The translations under genes and the position numbers were made by a program. Below the pieces are notes generated by a model. The model saw only the letters and a list, made by a program, of their open reading frames with translations. It was not told the DNA's origin and searched no databases. Source: Anaeramoeba flamelloides (taxonomy: Eukaryota; Metamonada; Anaeramoebidae). Taken from it: a stretch of DNA of 64,000 nucleotides. Shown one piece after another: positions 36,896 to 50,094 of the stretch. The DNA is taken from assembly GCA_027625915.1 (NCBI GenBank), contig JANTQA010000008.1:87001-151000 (forward strand), read 5' to 3'. How positions within the stretch are numbered: the stretch's first letter is position 1; each line of letters begins with the position of its first letter.

Positions 36896-38399
36896 CTTTA
36901 CAATTCCAGGATTTCTTTTTTTTTTCTAATTTTTAGGAACCAACATCAAAAATAATTTTGAATCTTATGTTAATATTAAAATTGAATACGGATTGTTGAC
37001 CAATAAACTAATAACGAAAAAAAAAATAAAATATAATTAACGAAACATTTTTTACAATATTTCTATTTATACTAGCATTATTGTGAAAAATGATTTAAAA
37101 ATCCATTAATCTTAAAATGAATGAAGAGTTACTAATTGAAATTTGATTTAACAAGATTAAAACAGTTTTAATACTCAGTTTTTTGATCATAAGAGAATTA
37201 TGATGGCCCTGTTAAAAAAATGAAATGAATCGGAATACTACGATTTTCCGGACATAAGAAGGTATTTGTTATTATTTTTTTTTTTTTGGATTTTTTTTTT
37301 TTTTTTTGCAAAATACCATATCAATTTCAATTCTAAAAGGTTAAAAGTCCTTTAGTTTAGAGTAAGACTTGGAAACATGTATTGAATTGTTTTTTTTTTT
37401 TTTTTTGAAGTGAAATTTTTTATTAATAATAAAAAATTAAATATTTAATTGAAATTAGGGATTAGGTACCAACTTTCATTAACGAGATTTACTTGTTGGG
37501 ATTTTTTATTATCAAGTGGGTTTTAAAAATTACAAATAAATGCATCGGAAATCAAACCTTTTGTAACTTGAATGATTGATAGTAGTTAGATTTTATCCCC
37601 CTCCCTCTTTTTTTGAAAAAATTTAACAAAAAAGAGAAATTTATTTTATCAACTTTGATAAAGCTTTATTTAATTTAAATTATGGTTTTAATTTTTTTGG
37701 TGATGCGTGCCACACTGGATACCAGGAAAAAATAAATATCTACATTGTCTAAACAACAGTTTTTATAATTTTGGAGGAATTCAAAAAAACTGAATATTTT
37801 CTGTTTTGGGGTATTTTCAGTGTTTTTTTAAGGATTCTTAGATAACAAATTAGTAAAAAAAAAAAAAAAAGTTATTGTTGAATAACAATACATACGAATA
37901 AGGTGAGAAATACTAGATATTTCGTATTTTTTTTTTTTTTTTTCTTCATCAATATTGAGAAGATAAACAAAACATAACTCTTTGAAAATATACTTGCTGA
38001 TTTTTTTTTTTTAATTCCCGGTTTCAACATGTAATTAAGATAAACTAATCATTCTCATTTGTTTTTCAAATTGAAATATTGGTTTTGAAAATACAAAACT
38101 TCTCAAATCTTTTCGATTTTTTTTATGGTTTATACTCTGATTAATTTTAAGCATTCGTCTGTACAGATTTCTCAATTCTAACAAAAAAGTAAATAAACAA
38201 AAAATTCACTAAAAAAATTTTTCAATTAAATGAAAAAATTAATTACTAAACTTTGGATTTACTTTTAATTCGTTTTCTTTTTATAGAAATTATATTAAAT
38301 GGTATTTTAATTACAAAGTTTCAATATCTAATGATATTCAAAAAAAACCTTTTTCGGTAATGTTTTCACAATTATAATATATAAATATGAGGAAATTAT

Positions 38400-38570
38400 A
38401 TTAACACCATTTCACTCAAAGTGCCCAGCCAAAAATGAAAAAAAAATTTTTTTTAAAGAAACAACCAAATTACTATTGTTTAGAAAGATGAGAAATAAAA
38501 TACTTCAAAAGAAACTCATATATTCCTAAAAGAAATATCTGAACAAACCATAAATTTCAAAACTAAAAAA
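38400..38570 (-). repeat. Dispersed repeat (TTGAGTGAAAT family), copy 3
   Basis: Read on the minus strand it gives TTTTTCATTTTTGGCTGGGC, CACTTTGAGTGAAATGGTG, with TTTGGTTGTTTCTTT upstream, matching 22755-22930. Confidence 0.6.
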
Positions 38571-39592
38571 TGTTAAGCAATTTTTTTGCTCCTTTCAAAG
38601 GAAGGTTGATTGCAAAATTTTCTCAATTTCTTTAGAAAAACAAAATTGTTGACAAAAATATTTTTTATGTGTATGAATTTTAAAAGAAAATACAAAACCA
38701 CAATTTCCTTAAAGCCAATTTGGTATTTTAAAGGATTTTTTTTTCAAATTGACTTTTTTTTAAAAAACAATGAAAAAAAAAATAGAAAAAGAAAATAAAT
38801 TTAATCTATTTAAAAAATTACCTGAAATGAAAACAACCCCAGACAAAATTTTTTAATTGTTAATTAGGAAAATTGTTGAGTAAACAGCTTATAGTTTAAA
38901 TCAAATACCTTTTATAAATAACCATATTTTTTTTTGAAAATAGTTATAAACCTACCTTAAGTTTATTAAAGTAGAGTGTCTCTATATAATACTCAAATAA
39001 TTGTTTGATAGCCTAAGTAGATCAATTTTTTTTTGAAAACAGCCTAATTTTATATAAGATTTATTAGGGTTTACTAAAATGATAATTTTTGTTCTACTTT
39101 TTTGATTGATTGGATTCTGTTTTGAACAATGTAATTTAATTAATCTTCATTCTAATAAGTGTGTGAGTGATAATTTTTAAAGTTTTATTCGAAAAAAAAG
39201 AAATGAAAAACAATCGAAACATCAATTTTACTAATATTCGCAATTAAAAAGCATTTTAGTGATTTTTTTTCATATCAGCTATTTTTCACAATTAAAATTT
39301 AAAATTGTTGACACCAAGATTTATTAATTGAAAATATTTTGGTTTTTAAAATAAAAATATGCCCACAATTTTCTTTATGCCAATTCAGGTGTTTTTAAAC
39401 TTTTTTTTTTTTTTTTTTTGAAGAACTTTTATAAGGACTACCTTCCCACCCTTGAGGGGGGTTAAGTAATTTTGGTATTTCACTTTCACTTCTCACAAAA
39501 AATTTTCAAAAGGAATATTTTGGTCAAAAAAAAAAAAAAAAAATACTTTGGAATCTTTACTTTTTTACGTAGACTTTTTTCTTTTTCAAAAA

Positions 39593-42016
39593 AGGTTTTG
39601 ATGATAACATGCTATAATTCATGATACATTTACAAAAATCGCGATAATTTCTATCAAATTGCGATATATCAGAAAATCGCGATATTCAATATTATCACTA
39701 TAGTATAACAAATAGCTATATTTTATAAAATCGTGATAAATGACAAAACATCGCTATTAAAAAATAATCGCGATATAATAGTTGATGGGTTTTGTGAGAA
39801 ATCAACAATATTTTTACAATGAAATTTTTATTTGATCAAAAAATGGTTTATGTGAATTTAAGGGGGTAAGTACATTTTTCATTTTTTGAGTGACACCATT
39901 TATGTGAAACTGAATTATTCAAATCATTTCTTTAGTCAAATACATTGATATTTTCATAAATACTAGAGTGGAATATATCCTAGTATAAGATATTTTCATA
40001 CCAACAAAAAAGGGAATTCAAAAAAAATGAAAAAATTGATCAAAAAAAAATAAATAAAAATCATTTATTACTTGGTCTTATCTATAACATTTTACACAAT
40101 TAGTTATTCTTTATTTGGTTTTATTTTTAATTCTTTATGAAAAAATTTTATTTGGAAAATTTTTGATAAACAAATTACTATTTATTTCGAAAGAATTTCG
40201 AAAAGGAATACTGAATTCCTATTTTCATTTATGTCATCTAATTCTGGTTTGGGTTCAGAAAATCATAGATTTTATTAATTCTTCTTGAGAATGAGTGTTT
40301 ATTGGACAAATTCGATTGATTTTATAATTATTTATTTTCCATTAAAATGAGAACTCAAAAAAATTCTGAATCTGATTGAAATTTGTTATTGAATTTCTGA
40401 ATTATTTTGATTTGAATCTTTTGTAATGTTTTTTGATTCCAAGAATTCAACCCCTTTATTTTAATTTTTGAAATAGTATTCCTCGTTTTGGCTTTGTTTG
40501 AGAAAAATATTTTAAAAAAGAATTTTGGAAGCAAATTTGTCACAAAAAGTTTTTTAAAAGAATAATAAATAGTAATGGGGCGAGAAATTCAAGGAAAAAA
40601 ATAGTTTGTATTCAAGCAAACTAAGAAGATAAAGAAAACCAATCTTCAAAAATAGGCTTTTACGATTTTTTTTTTTTTTCATTCTTGATTTCAACAAATT
40701 TATTTGGAATGGTGATATTTCCTGTTTGGTCTTCTAAAAGAAAATATTTGTTTCAAATGCACACCCTTTCGGGTATATTTTTTTGGTTTACTGTTTGGTT
40801 AATTTCGATCATTGGTATAAACACATCTCTAGATCCAAAACTTTATTTAATACAACCAAAAATTGAATCAAAAAAAATGTTGAAAAAATTAAGATTCAAC
40901 TCTGAATTACTTTGATTCCATTCACGAATAGACTAGTGGGTGGTGTTTTGGTTTCAAAGTTTCAATATCTGGTGGCACTCAAAAAATATTTTTTCAGTAA
41001 GTTAACACAATTAAAAATTTTCAAAATGGTAAAGTGTACTTACTTCCTTAAAGTTATTCTTTGAAAAAACAACAAAAAAGATACTTGATTCAATCAAAGA
41101 TCAGATCAAAGATTTTTATTGTGTTTTCATTTGGTTTGGTTGTTAAACCCATCAATTCTTTTATATCATCAACAATAATAACTAAAGATAAATAAATATT
41201 TTTTTAGTTATTCATGTTGTTGTCAATTGTCTTGAACAAAATATCTTCTAAAACAACCAACTCTTTGTCTGTTCTTTAAAGAATGTGTTCTTGGGTTAAA
41301 ACATTTCCAATATTCTCAGAAAGTTGAAAGGAGTTGGATAATTTTTCAAAAGCTTTCACAACATCCATAGCTATATTGTCACCAATTATTAAGATCTTTT
41401 GTACAATTTTCGTCTTCTTCTTATTCTTCTTCTTTCATCATCTTTACATTGGACAGAAAACACAATTAGAGCTTTGAGGTTTTTTTTTTTTGTTTGATCG
41501 ATCACCAATAAGAAGGTAAATTACTCTTTATTCTTTTTTGCTATTTAAAATTGTGAAGGTAACAACTCAATTTTAAGAAAATACATATATTTTATATTCA
41601 ATTATATTGTTGAAATGGGTAATTATTAATTTGATCATAAAATTTGTTTGAGATTTTATATTTTGAAAAAAAAGAATGAAAAGAATAACATTTTTTTTCC
41701 ACTACAAACAAACTTATTCCCTTTATCAAAGTTTTCGGTCTTTCAAAACTTTCAAACACTTGAAGACAATTAACAACCCTTACAAACACTTTAAAACATT
41801 TTTAAAGGGGAAAAGTGTTGTAAAAGTCAAGAGATTTTTTTCAGGTGATTCAAAAATAATAATTTTTCATTTTTTCGCGATAATGTTGATATCGTAATAT
41901 GTTGAATATCGTGATTTTATGATTTTTTGCGATAAAGTTGGATTAATCGCGATTTTTTAATACTCTCGCGTTTTTATTGTTAATATCAGGATATATTTAT
42001 GTTGTCATCAAAACCT
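39593..42016. mobile_element. Inverted-repeat element with TCGCGATA subterminal arrays (2.4 kb)
   Basis: Left end AGGTTTTGATGATAACAT; right end on the other strand AGGTTTTGATGACAACAT. Just inside each end is a cluster of degenerate TCGCGATA sites. Left sites lie at about 39637, 39660, 39674, 39730 and 39768; right sites at about 41876, 41907, 41926, 41947 and 41965. Paired short terminal repeats plus clustered subterminal motifs are how several DNA-transposon families present transposase-binding sites. The interior has no convincing transposase and contains other repeat fragments. The target duplication is not clear. Confidence 0.65.
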
Positions 42017-43560
42017 CTAATGAATTCAGAAAATTGAAAATAACAAAACAAATAATTGCTTAAAATGACTTTTGGGGATTTTCAAGTGCATTTCAAATTT
42101 GAGAACATTTCAAACTTGTAAAAGCAAATTTAACCAATATATAGAACAACCTAAGAAAATAGTGTGAGTTCAGAAAGTTGAAATGGAAATTCTTAAATAT
42201 TACTATAGACAAAATAAACCATATAAAATAATTTATTGAATGTTTCATAATAAAAAGCGTGTTTTTTCGTTATATAAGACCTGTACATTAACCAATCTAA
42301 GAAAATGATAATAAACCCTGATTAAATATGGTATTGGTTTCTTAAAGTTCTATTATTTAAAAAAAATTTCTCAAAATGAAGGATCAAATTACAAATTTAT
42401 CTCAAAAAATAGAGTAAATTTTTCAGATACAATTTTTAAATCAAAAAAACAACAATAATTCAAAAAAATTGTGAATATTATGGAAAATTTTCAACTATTT
42501 GCATGAATAATTTAAATTTTACTGAAAAGAAACAGACCTTTACTTTTAAAATCGATTTGAATTTACGTATACTATTGGGTAGTAAATTGGATCTGGTATT
42601 GGAATAAGAAGAAAAAAAAACACGGATAATATTTTGAAACACGGATTATAGTCTTTGTTCACGAATTAGTTTGATCACTGTAAAATCAAAATTTTGTAAG
42701 ATCTAATAAAGGTAAAAATTGTGAAAATTTCACATTTTTTCTAAAACAAATTCTACTTGTACAAATAGAACTTGGATTACCTGACTCTTTCAAGGGTGGT
42801 TTTATACATTATTTCACTTTTTTGACCTTAAAACCTAGTCCTTAAATATCAAAAAAAAAAGAGAAGAGAAAAAAGAAAAAAAATAAACATGGTATTTAGT
42901 TGGTAACCTTAAGAGAATCACAGAAACCTGAAAAATGAAAAGCAAAATCAATTAAATGAAGAAACAAATTACTTCTGAAACATTAATTACTTAGATTATT
43001 TTCAATCAAACCAACAAATATCATTTAAATCTGCTTAATTTACTTTAGGAAATTCGTCAGTGGTTTTCAAGATCCCAAAAATAGTATATTTTTTCAACAA
43101 AATTTTTAAGGTAAGATCAATCAAAAGAAAATCCCATATCAAAACATAGTATTAAAAAAACTGTTAGTGTGCTGAATACATCCATTTTCTCTTTCTTTAG
43201 TTATTTTTTCTTTTATTGGTAGTTCTCACTTTAACTTTTTGAGTTCTATTAATGTTCCCAATTCAAAACTAGGTTGAACGTTTTTTGACTATTTCATTTT
43301 ATTTCCAAAATGTTCATCATAAAAATGAACAATTATTTCGAGAAGAATAAAGGATCAAAATAGGAAAATTTGTTCCATTTTTTCAATAAAAACAGGGAAA
43401 CACTTGACCGAAAGAGTCTATTCTCAAAAGGTTATTTTTCGACAAGATTTTAACTGACAACTTTAATTTCGATGATTTTCTTCTCGGACTGTACCCTTTC
43501 ATTTTTTTCCTCTCTAACAAATCGAAAAGAAATTCATTTTTTTTATTGTTTTTCTTCAAA

Positions 43561-46298
43561 ATGAACAAAAACAACGTTTATGAGTTAACATCAAAGGAAA
43601 TTGTGAAATTACGAGGCTGCTCATTACGGGAAGTGAAATCAAGGATCGATTTTGAAAATTTGAAACAAATAATTGCTGATCCATTCGCTTCCAAACAACG
43701 TACGATGACGTTTTTGCATTACTTTTGCCTCTACCAGCCAACTCCTACGATCCTCTCATATTTAATCTTTTTGGGGCTAGATCCAAATACGCTGTCTAGT
43801 GACCGACACACATGCCTTTCACTCTATTTCTCAAGAACAAAATATGATCTTAGTGTGATCACTTTATTAGTACAACATGGGGGGAAAATGGATTTAATAA
43901 GCAATGAGCACAACCCATTATTGAAATTACTAAAAGAAAACAATTTGAAAATGCGGATGATTAATTATTTGCTTAAAGAGGGTGCTGAGCTTGACTGTGT
44001 TGACCCAAAGACGGGGTGCACTCTACTTCATCTTTTGTGTAAAGGAAAGAAAAAAAAGACACCGTACGGATTATTGAAAAGGCTAATGGCGAAAGGAGCC
44101 GATGTGAATACGAAGGACAAGAGTGGTCGTTCTGCGTTGGACTATATCTTTTCTAACAAAACAAAATTCGACTTTCAGATTTTGAAAATCTTTGTTCAAA
44201 ACGGGTATGATTTAAGAAATTTAAATCCGAAAAACAGTCCCCTAATCACGTGCTGTAAGGAAATCAGTGTCAAAGAAGACAAGGTCTGTTACTTACTTGA
44301 CAATGGCATTGATGTCAACTTCCAATCGAAAGAAAATGGCAATACTAGTCTCCACTATTTGACAATAAACAATACGCTAACGGAAAAAATGTTTGAAAAA
44401 ATGATGCGATCTGGGCTCCAAATTAATTTAGAGAACCACCAGGGTTTGACTGCATTCAATTATTTTTGCCAAAAGGAAAAACTGGTACTCAATTTTGAAT
44501 TACTAAAACAATTCATCACCAATGGATCCGATTTAAAAAAAATCAAAATTACGGAAAACCCCCTGTTTGCTTATTGCTCGCAGAGGCACTTGAATTTTGA
44601 AGCCATTAATTTGCTATTTAATAGCGATCTCGATTTAAAGATCATACAACCGCCGAGAAATTTTAGTATTCTAATGATGCTCTGTAATCATTCTGATTTA
44701 CCGTTAGAATTGATCGGCAATTATTTGAACAAGGATCAACAGACAATTAATTATCAAGACCACCATGGGTGGACGGCACTCGCGCATGCATGCAATGTTG
44801 GTGGGAATAATATACTGCCCGCAATTAAAATGTTAATTGCGAATGGTGCAGATGTGAACGTCTATTCGAAGACTGGCTATTCAGCGTTGGAGATCCATGC
44901 AGCGCGGCCCAGCCCGCATTTCGGGGTTGTCAAATATCTAATCAAAAGTGGCTCCAAGGTAAACAATAAAGAACATTATCATACAACCATTCTTCAATTG
45001 TTTTCGCAAAAGGAAAAAATCAATTATTCAATCATTAAATATTTATTAAAACATGGTGCTGATGTGAATTCAATGAGCACGACTGTTCCACATATCATGT
45101 GTTCTATCGCCTCCCGTGAAAACCCCGACTTAGAATTTTTCCAATTATTGATAAGCAAATATAAATCCCTCGTCAATCCCGTCAACAGCTTATTAGAAAC
45201 ACCATTGCATTTGCTCTGTAGAAACCCTCATACCACAGATGAAACCTTGAAATATTTAATTGAAAACGGTGCCAATTTAAATGCACAAGATAAGGATGGG
45301 AAAACTGCCTTGCACATACTATTATATAGGTTTCAACCGAAAAGGAAATTAACAATGCCAATTTTACAACTATTATTAGAAAGGGGCGCTGATCCTAATT
45401 TATCAGATAAAATTAAACAAACACCTTTGCATTATCCTATCAATAGAGAGCTATTTATTCCAGCTTTAGCGTTACTCATAAAATTTGGCGCGGATTGTTA
45501 TTTACAAGATATGAATCATAGAACACCATTAGATACTCTGTACGAATCCACTGATTCTAAATTGGAACTATTGGAATGCTTTATTCAAAATTCAAAGACA
45601 TTGGAGAATTTAAATGATTTATTAGAATTCATCTGTAAAAAAACTTCAAGAGATATCGAGCCTATAAAATTATTGGTTTCAAACGGTGCACAATTGCAAT
45701 CGGTTAGTAATATCCATTCACCTTTAATATATCGCTGCAAATCAAGCCCGCTCGTAGATTCTGAATTAAGGTATTTAATAGAAAATGGATGTAATGTAAA
45801 TGCAAAAGATTGTAGAGGTACACCTGTCATGTCATTATTAACTGGAAGGGGATACTTAGACTTGAGCATTTATAAATTGTTAATTGATAAGGGAGCAAAT
45901 ATCAATTCTTTAAATCTTGTGAAACAGACCCCCTTTCAATGTTATATTAAAAATACATTTACCCCAATCTTGAAGGTTGTCGATTTTTTTGTTCAAAATG
46001 GCGCTGATTTAAATAATTTGGATGTAATTTTTTTTTTATTTTTTATTTTTTATATGATGGTATGAAATAATTATTAACGAAAAATCTTTAAATTTCCATG
46101 ATAATATATATATATATCACTTCAACGTATTATATAATATTATCTTTATTTAAATAGGATAATGGACTTAATGTGTTAGATAATCTAATCAATACCCATT
46201 CTCGTTATTCAAATATTTATCATATTTTTTTTTATCTTGTTCATAGTGGAGCTTCAACGAATTTACCAAAGGTACTATATCCTGATTCCTATTCATAA
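43561..46298 (+). CDS. Long ankyrin-repeat protein (possibly N-terminal part of an ANK-BTB-RRM protein)
   Basis: Exon 1, 43561-46023, is a single open frame of 821 codons starting at ATG 43561. A 134-base GTAATT...TAG intron leads in phase 0 to 46158 onward, which adds one more ankyrin unit (NVLDNLI...LVHSGAS) and reaches a stop at 46296-46298, giving 867 residues. About 20 tandem ankyrin repeats fill residues 50-860. The clearest read TPLHLLCRNP...LKYLIENGANLNAQDKDGKTALHILL; others are degenerate. There is no signal or membrane segment, so it is probably a cytosolic scaffold. Alternatively, splicing at GTACTA (46272), in phase 0, could join it to the BTB-RRM exons at 51088. The donor is weaker than the GTAA donors used elsewhere, so both models stay open. 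The exon is less AT-rich than its surroundings. Confidence 0.88.
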
Positions 46299-47439
46299 AA
46301 TTTCATTTTATAACATTGTTATTCTTCTCTTTCCCCTTCTTCTTTTTTATGGAAATCAATTTGCATTTTTCCAGTAAATTATATTTTATTAAATTGAAAA
46401 GCATTGCTAGTATGAAATCATACTTTTAAATTTTACACTTATTTCAAAAATTTGAAAAGACTTTTAAAAAAAAAAAAAAAAAAATCTTTTCCATATTGAT
46501 TTTTTTACAAATAGAATATGATATACCCCAATTAAATATTTACATTTAAAAAACTGAAAAACATCTATTCTGATTAATTTTTATTTCAGGAATTTCCTTG
46601 GAAATGAAAAAACATGAAAATTTCAAATTTTGAACATCTTTTTTTCCCATTAATGATTTTTGAAAAATATCAAATAAGGCAATACATGAGGATATTTTAG
46701 GCAAAATGTTAAAAAAAAAAAAAAAAAAAATTAATGTATCAAAATTTAAAATCGATATATATATAATTTTTTTTATACTCAAACATTTTATTTGAGAAAA
46801 TTTAAGAAAATAAATTTGAATAAATACAGATAAGAAAGTGATTATTTCACAAAAAAGTTTAGTATAGTACTGTAGTTAATGTGGAATGATTTAGGGAAAT
46901 CCCTAAGTTATTAGGCAATTTTGGAAAATTTTTGTAACTTCGTTTTTTCAAATATATTGAGGTGAAATAAGATGTATTTTACTAATAAATTAGTCCATAG
47001 AAATGTTATTAAAAGTTATATTAGAACACTTAACTAATTTTTTTTGCCACGTTGTAAATCTCATAAATTCCAAAAGATGGTTAGTCTCAACTGTTAATCT
47101 ATTTGAACACATAATTTGGGTCAAAGAACCAAACTATTAGTTCAAATAGAGTTCAAAAAAAAAGTCCATCATTTAATGCATACTGTTTGCAAATGGAATA
47201 AATTCCATTTCTTTGATTAAAAATAATGTTGAAATTCAAGCATGGTTTTTGGTTTTGGTTAGATTGAAATCGATCTCATTTTTTTAAAAAAAAATAAATT
47301 GTTTGGTCTCTTTTTTCAAAAAAAAGAAAAGAGTGAGAAAAGACCATTAATAAGTAGAATTTCAAAAGGAGAAAAAAAACAAATCTACAAATTTTTGAAA
47401 AAGAAAAAAAAATAAAACATTTTTTTTTAATTATGTAAA

Positions 47440-48060
47440 GTCAAGAATTTTTAGAGGAATGTTCAAAATCATTCATTGTTAAGAACGCCAATAGACACAT
47501 ACAGGGTTTTCTGTTTGAATGCTTTTGGGAATTGGCTAACAAACGGAGAACAAAAGAGGAAATCAAGACTCATTGAAAAGTTGGACGATCTAGTTTATCT
47601 CTGTAAAATTTTTTAAAAGTTTTGTCTCCAATGACGAAAAAGTAAAATTTAACTTCAATGTTTTCGATAACTCCATTGGAAGAAAAAGATCCTTTGAAGA
47701 ACAATTTCTTCAAAGTGTCATTGAAAAATAACAAATTCGTTGTTTTTTTGTTTTTGTTTGGTTTGCTTTTTGTTCTGTCAAGTTAGATCACTCGAGTTGA
47801 AAAAATACAGAGCAACTCATATTGTTTCATTTGTTCAACAGTCCCCTTGTTATATTTCCTTGCTTTGAATCCCCTTCCAGACTCAAAATATTGAGATCGT
47901 TCTAGTGCTAAGATGATATCCATCGTCGTTCTTCGAACTCCCCCTGAATACCATCTTATATCACTCCGAACAAACTCAATATTTTTCGTTCTTCCAGTCC
48001 AAACTCACCACATAACAAGGCGATTGTTTCCAAATCAAACCAATAAACAACGCTATTAAA
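47440..48060 (-). pseudogene. Relic of coding-like sequence, family unknown
   Basis: This 0.6-kb island is clearly less AT-rich than its surroundings. On the minus strand it has two open stretches of amino-acid composition unlike simple AT sequence. One at about 47966-47792 includes RWYSGGVRRTT and SQYFESGRGFKARKY; the other at about 47720-47570 includes KLFFKGSF and EVKFYFFVIG. No start or domain is recognisable and no continuous gene is present. It could be what is left of a host gene or of a DNA transposon coding region. Confidence 0.4.
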
Positions 48061-48147
48061 AAATTTTTTTATTAGGGAAAAATTATTTTTCAAAAATCAA
48101 AATTATTTCCAATTTGAATGAAATTGTATTATTGTGATTCTTTTATA

Positions 48148-49046
48148 AACTCTTTTTCAAATAAAAGGGCACAAAAAATTTCAAGAATTATTCTTAATTG
48201 AATCAAGTTAATTGTAGTATCATTCTAAAAATTTAAGAAACGCTTTAAAATATAAAAAAACACTCAACCGAATCTTTAAAACTCAATAAAACAAAACAAT
48301 AAAAATTAAAATTAAATATTTTAGAAATTGGTGTGACCTTTTTATTTGAAATGAGAAATCTCGTTTTGTAAATTGTAAAGAAAAAAAAATTATCAAATCA
48401 ATAACAACCTTTGAACAAGGTGAATTCGGGGAAAAGTTCTTTACAAGTTATTAATAACTCTTTAAACCTCAAACTTTTGTTCTTTAAAGTCTCATTTTCA
48501 AGATAAAGCCACAATTCATCTGGTATTTTGTTGGAATGTTTTTTCTTTATTTCTCTTTTCTTTGTTACATACATCATTCTAATACAGTCAGTTTCACTTT
48601 TAAGACACAAACTTTCAACGAAATTTAAGGCACAAAAAAATCTCAAATTAAGGCACAAAATTTGGAATTTTTTTTTTTTACAATTTATTTTTACTAGAAT
48701 TTGAATTTTGTGCTTTAAAATGAGATTTTTTTTGTGCCTTAAATTTCGTTGAAAGTTTGTGCCTTAAAAGTGAAACTGACTGTAACGGTCTTTCTTAATT
48801 CCTATATCTAGCTCATTTGAAATCAAACTTAAACTGTTTCCATTTATTCACTGGTAGATTATTTCCAAATTGGTTTCTTCTTATCTTCGCTTTTTCATTT
48901 TCCAACTGTTCAAATCCATAAATAAAAAAAAAATGAAAAAATGAACAATTAAAATGAAAATCACCAATAAGTAATTATCCTATTAACAATCAAATTCGAT
49001 GGTATTGGTGATTTGAGAGGTGTACCCTTTTGTTTGAAAAAGAGTT
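48148..49046. mobile_element. Non-autonomous inverted-repeat DNA element, copy 2, with nested MITE
   Basis: Ends AACTCTTTTTCAAATAAAAG and, inverted, AACTCTTTTTCAAACAAAAG; the arms match over about 28 bp including GGGYAC. TA flanks on both sides. Without the nested MITE at 48585-48782 its length is about 699 bp, matching the 707 bp of copy 1 (17619-18325), with which it is colinear. The minus strand keeps PDELWLYLE and CKELFPEF, parallel to copy 1. Confidence 0.85.
48585..48782. mobile_element. TA-flanked MITE (CAGTCAGTT family), copy 2, nested
   Basis: 198 bp. CAGTCAGTTTCACTTTTAAG at the left is mirrored by CTTAAAAGTGAAACTGACTG at the right; the arms are about 75 bp and nearly perfect. TA at 48583-48584 and 48783-48784. 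The paralogous element at 17619-18325 shows the same flanks around a single TA (18056-18057), so the insertion and target duplication are directly visible. Confidence 0.95.
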
Positions 49047-49269
49047 TATGTTTTAACTGTGTGGAAAATTTTGAATTTTAGTTGAGCTCCATCGAAAGGA
49101 AACTAAAGTAATAAATCTTTACCTCTTTTATATAAATAAAAATTGATAAAACCTAGAAAATAAAAAATTTCAAAAATTTTTACAAATCTAAGGTTCTAAA
49201 TATTATTGGTATTTGAATTCTAAATGGGAAAAAAAAATTTATTTCCTTTTCCATATTTTTCTTTGAAAA

Positions 49270-49570
49270 ATAGAGTTCTCGAAGAATTAGGTTGCAATTT
49301 GTACACTCTATTTGAAAAAGGATATTGAAAATGAAGTGAAAATTTTTCAAGTGTAAAATTCAAATACCAGTAAACAATATTTCCAGACTTTACTTTTATA
49401 AGCAGATCATCAAAGAAGTAACTAGTAATTTGTGGTTTTGTTTGAAAAAAAAAAATGGAATTTTCAAAGAAGCAAGTTAATATTTAAAAAATTTATTTGA
49501 AAAAGGAAATTGAAAATGAAGTGAAAATTTTTATTATTTATAATTCAAATACCAGTAATAATTATATACT
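49270..49570 (+). repeat. Two tandem units of about 170 bp
   Basis: The blocks TTGAAAATGAAGTGAAAATTTTT and AATTCAAATACCAGTAA occur in the same order twice (near 49325-49373 and 49512-49558). Each is preceded by a TCAAAGAAG or TCGAAGAA block and a TATTTGAAAAAGG block. A third, more diverged unit is at about 27690-27810. Confidence 0.6.
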
Positions 49571-49599
49571 CTCAGAATACTTTGTATTTGTTTTCTATT

Positions 49600-49815
49600 T
49601 ATAGATTTGGAAAAGGAATTAAAAAAAAAAAAAAATTCAAAAAATGATAATTTTTTAATTATGTGATCCTACGTTCAAATCCAATAATTTATTGTTCAAT
49701 TATATTTATTAAGACATTTTTTAGAGATATTTGAACCATGAACACTAACATGTCATTTACATTCCAATAATAACATACCTTGGTGGCATTCTTCCCCGTG
49801 GTAGACACTAATCCC
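49600..49815 (+). repeat. Right-half copy of the 765-bp inverted-repeat element
   Basis: Colinear with the end of 23655-24419: TTTTTTAGAGATATTTGAACCATG, then ACTAACATGTCATTTACA, AACATACCTTGG, and the terminus GACACTAATCCCTTAAG. Confidence 0.65.
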
Positions 49816-50094
49816 TTAAGACGATAGAAAGAGGAAAATTGATTTTGGATTTCTAATATTGTCTCATCAAATGTCAATATATTGGACACAACCATAAAAG
49901 AAAAACTTTCGAAAAACAAAATTATTTTTTAAATTATTTTAATTGATAAATATTAGAATTTGATCAGAAAGATTCAAAAAGTGCTTTCTTTTGGGAAAAT
50001 TATTAAATTTCAAATTTGGTCAAATTCTCATTTTTTTCAAAAAAGTTAATGCCATTTAAATATATTGACTGTATGTATTTAAAAACATCTTTAC

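Larger units (their letters stand above)
34776..43560. other. Long gene-free region between Asn/Gln-rich and ankyrin genes
   Basis: About 8.8 kb without a supportable gene. It holds the divergent promoter area of the Asn/Gln-rich gene, a 196-bp MITE (35542-35737), a dispersed repeat interrupted by hairpin modules (35880-36895), a TTGAGTGAAAT-family repeat (38400-38570, minus), T-runs near 37270-37410, and a 2.4-kb inverted-repeat element (39593-42016). Frames at 36275-36568, 40685-40915 and 41676-41897 lie inside these repeats. Confidence 0.6.

Noticed and set aside
40685-40915. 76-codon hydrophobic frame (FFWFTVWLISIIG)
   Set aside because: Isolated, with no continuation or splice partners, and inside the 2.4-kb inverted-repeat element. 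Not enough to call a gene or a transposase.
49670-49690. CGTTCAAATCC as a tRNA T-arm
   Set aside because: No acceptor stem, anticodon arm or D arm can be placed upstream. The region is part of a dispersed repeat.
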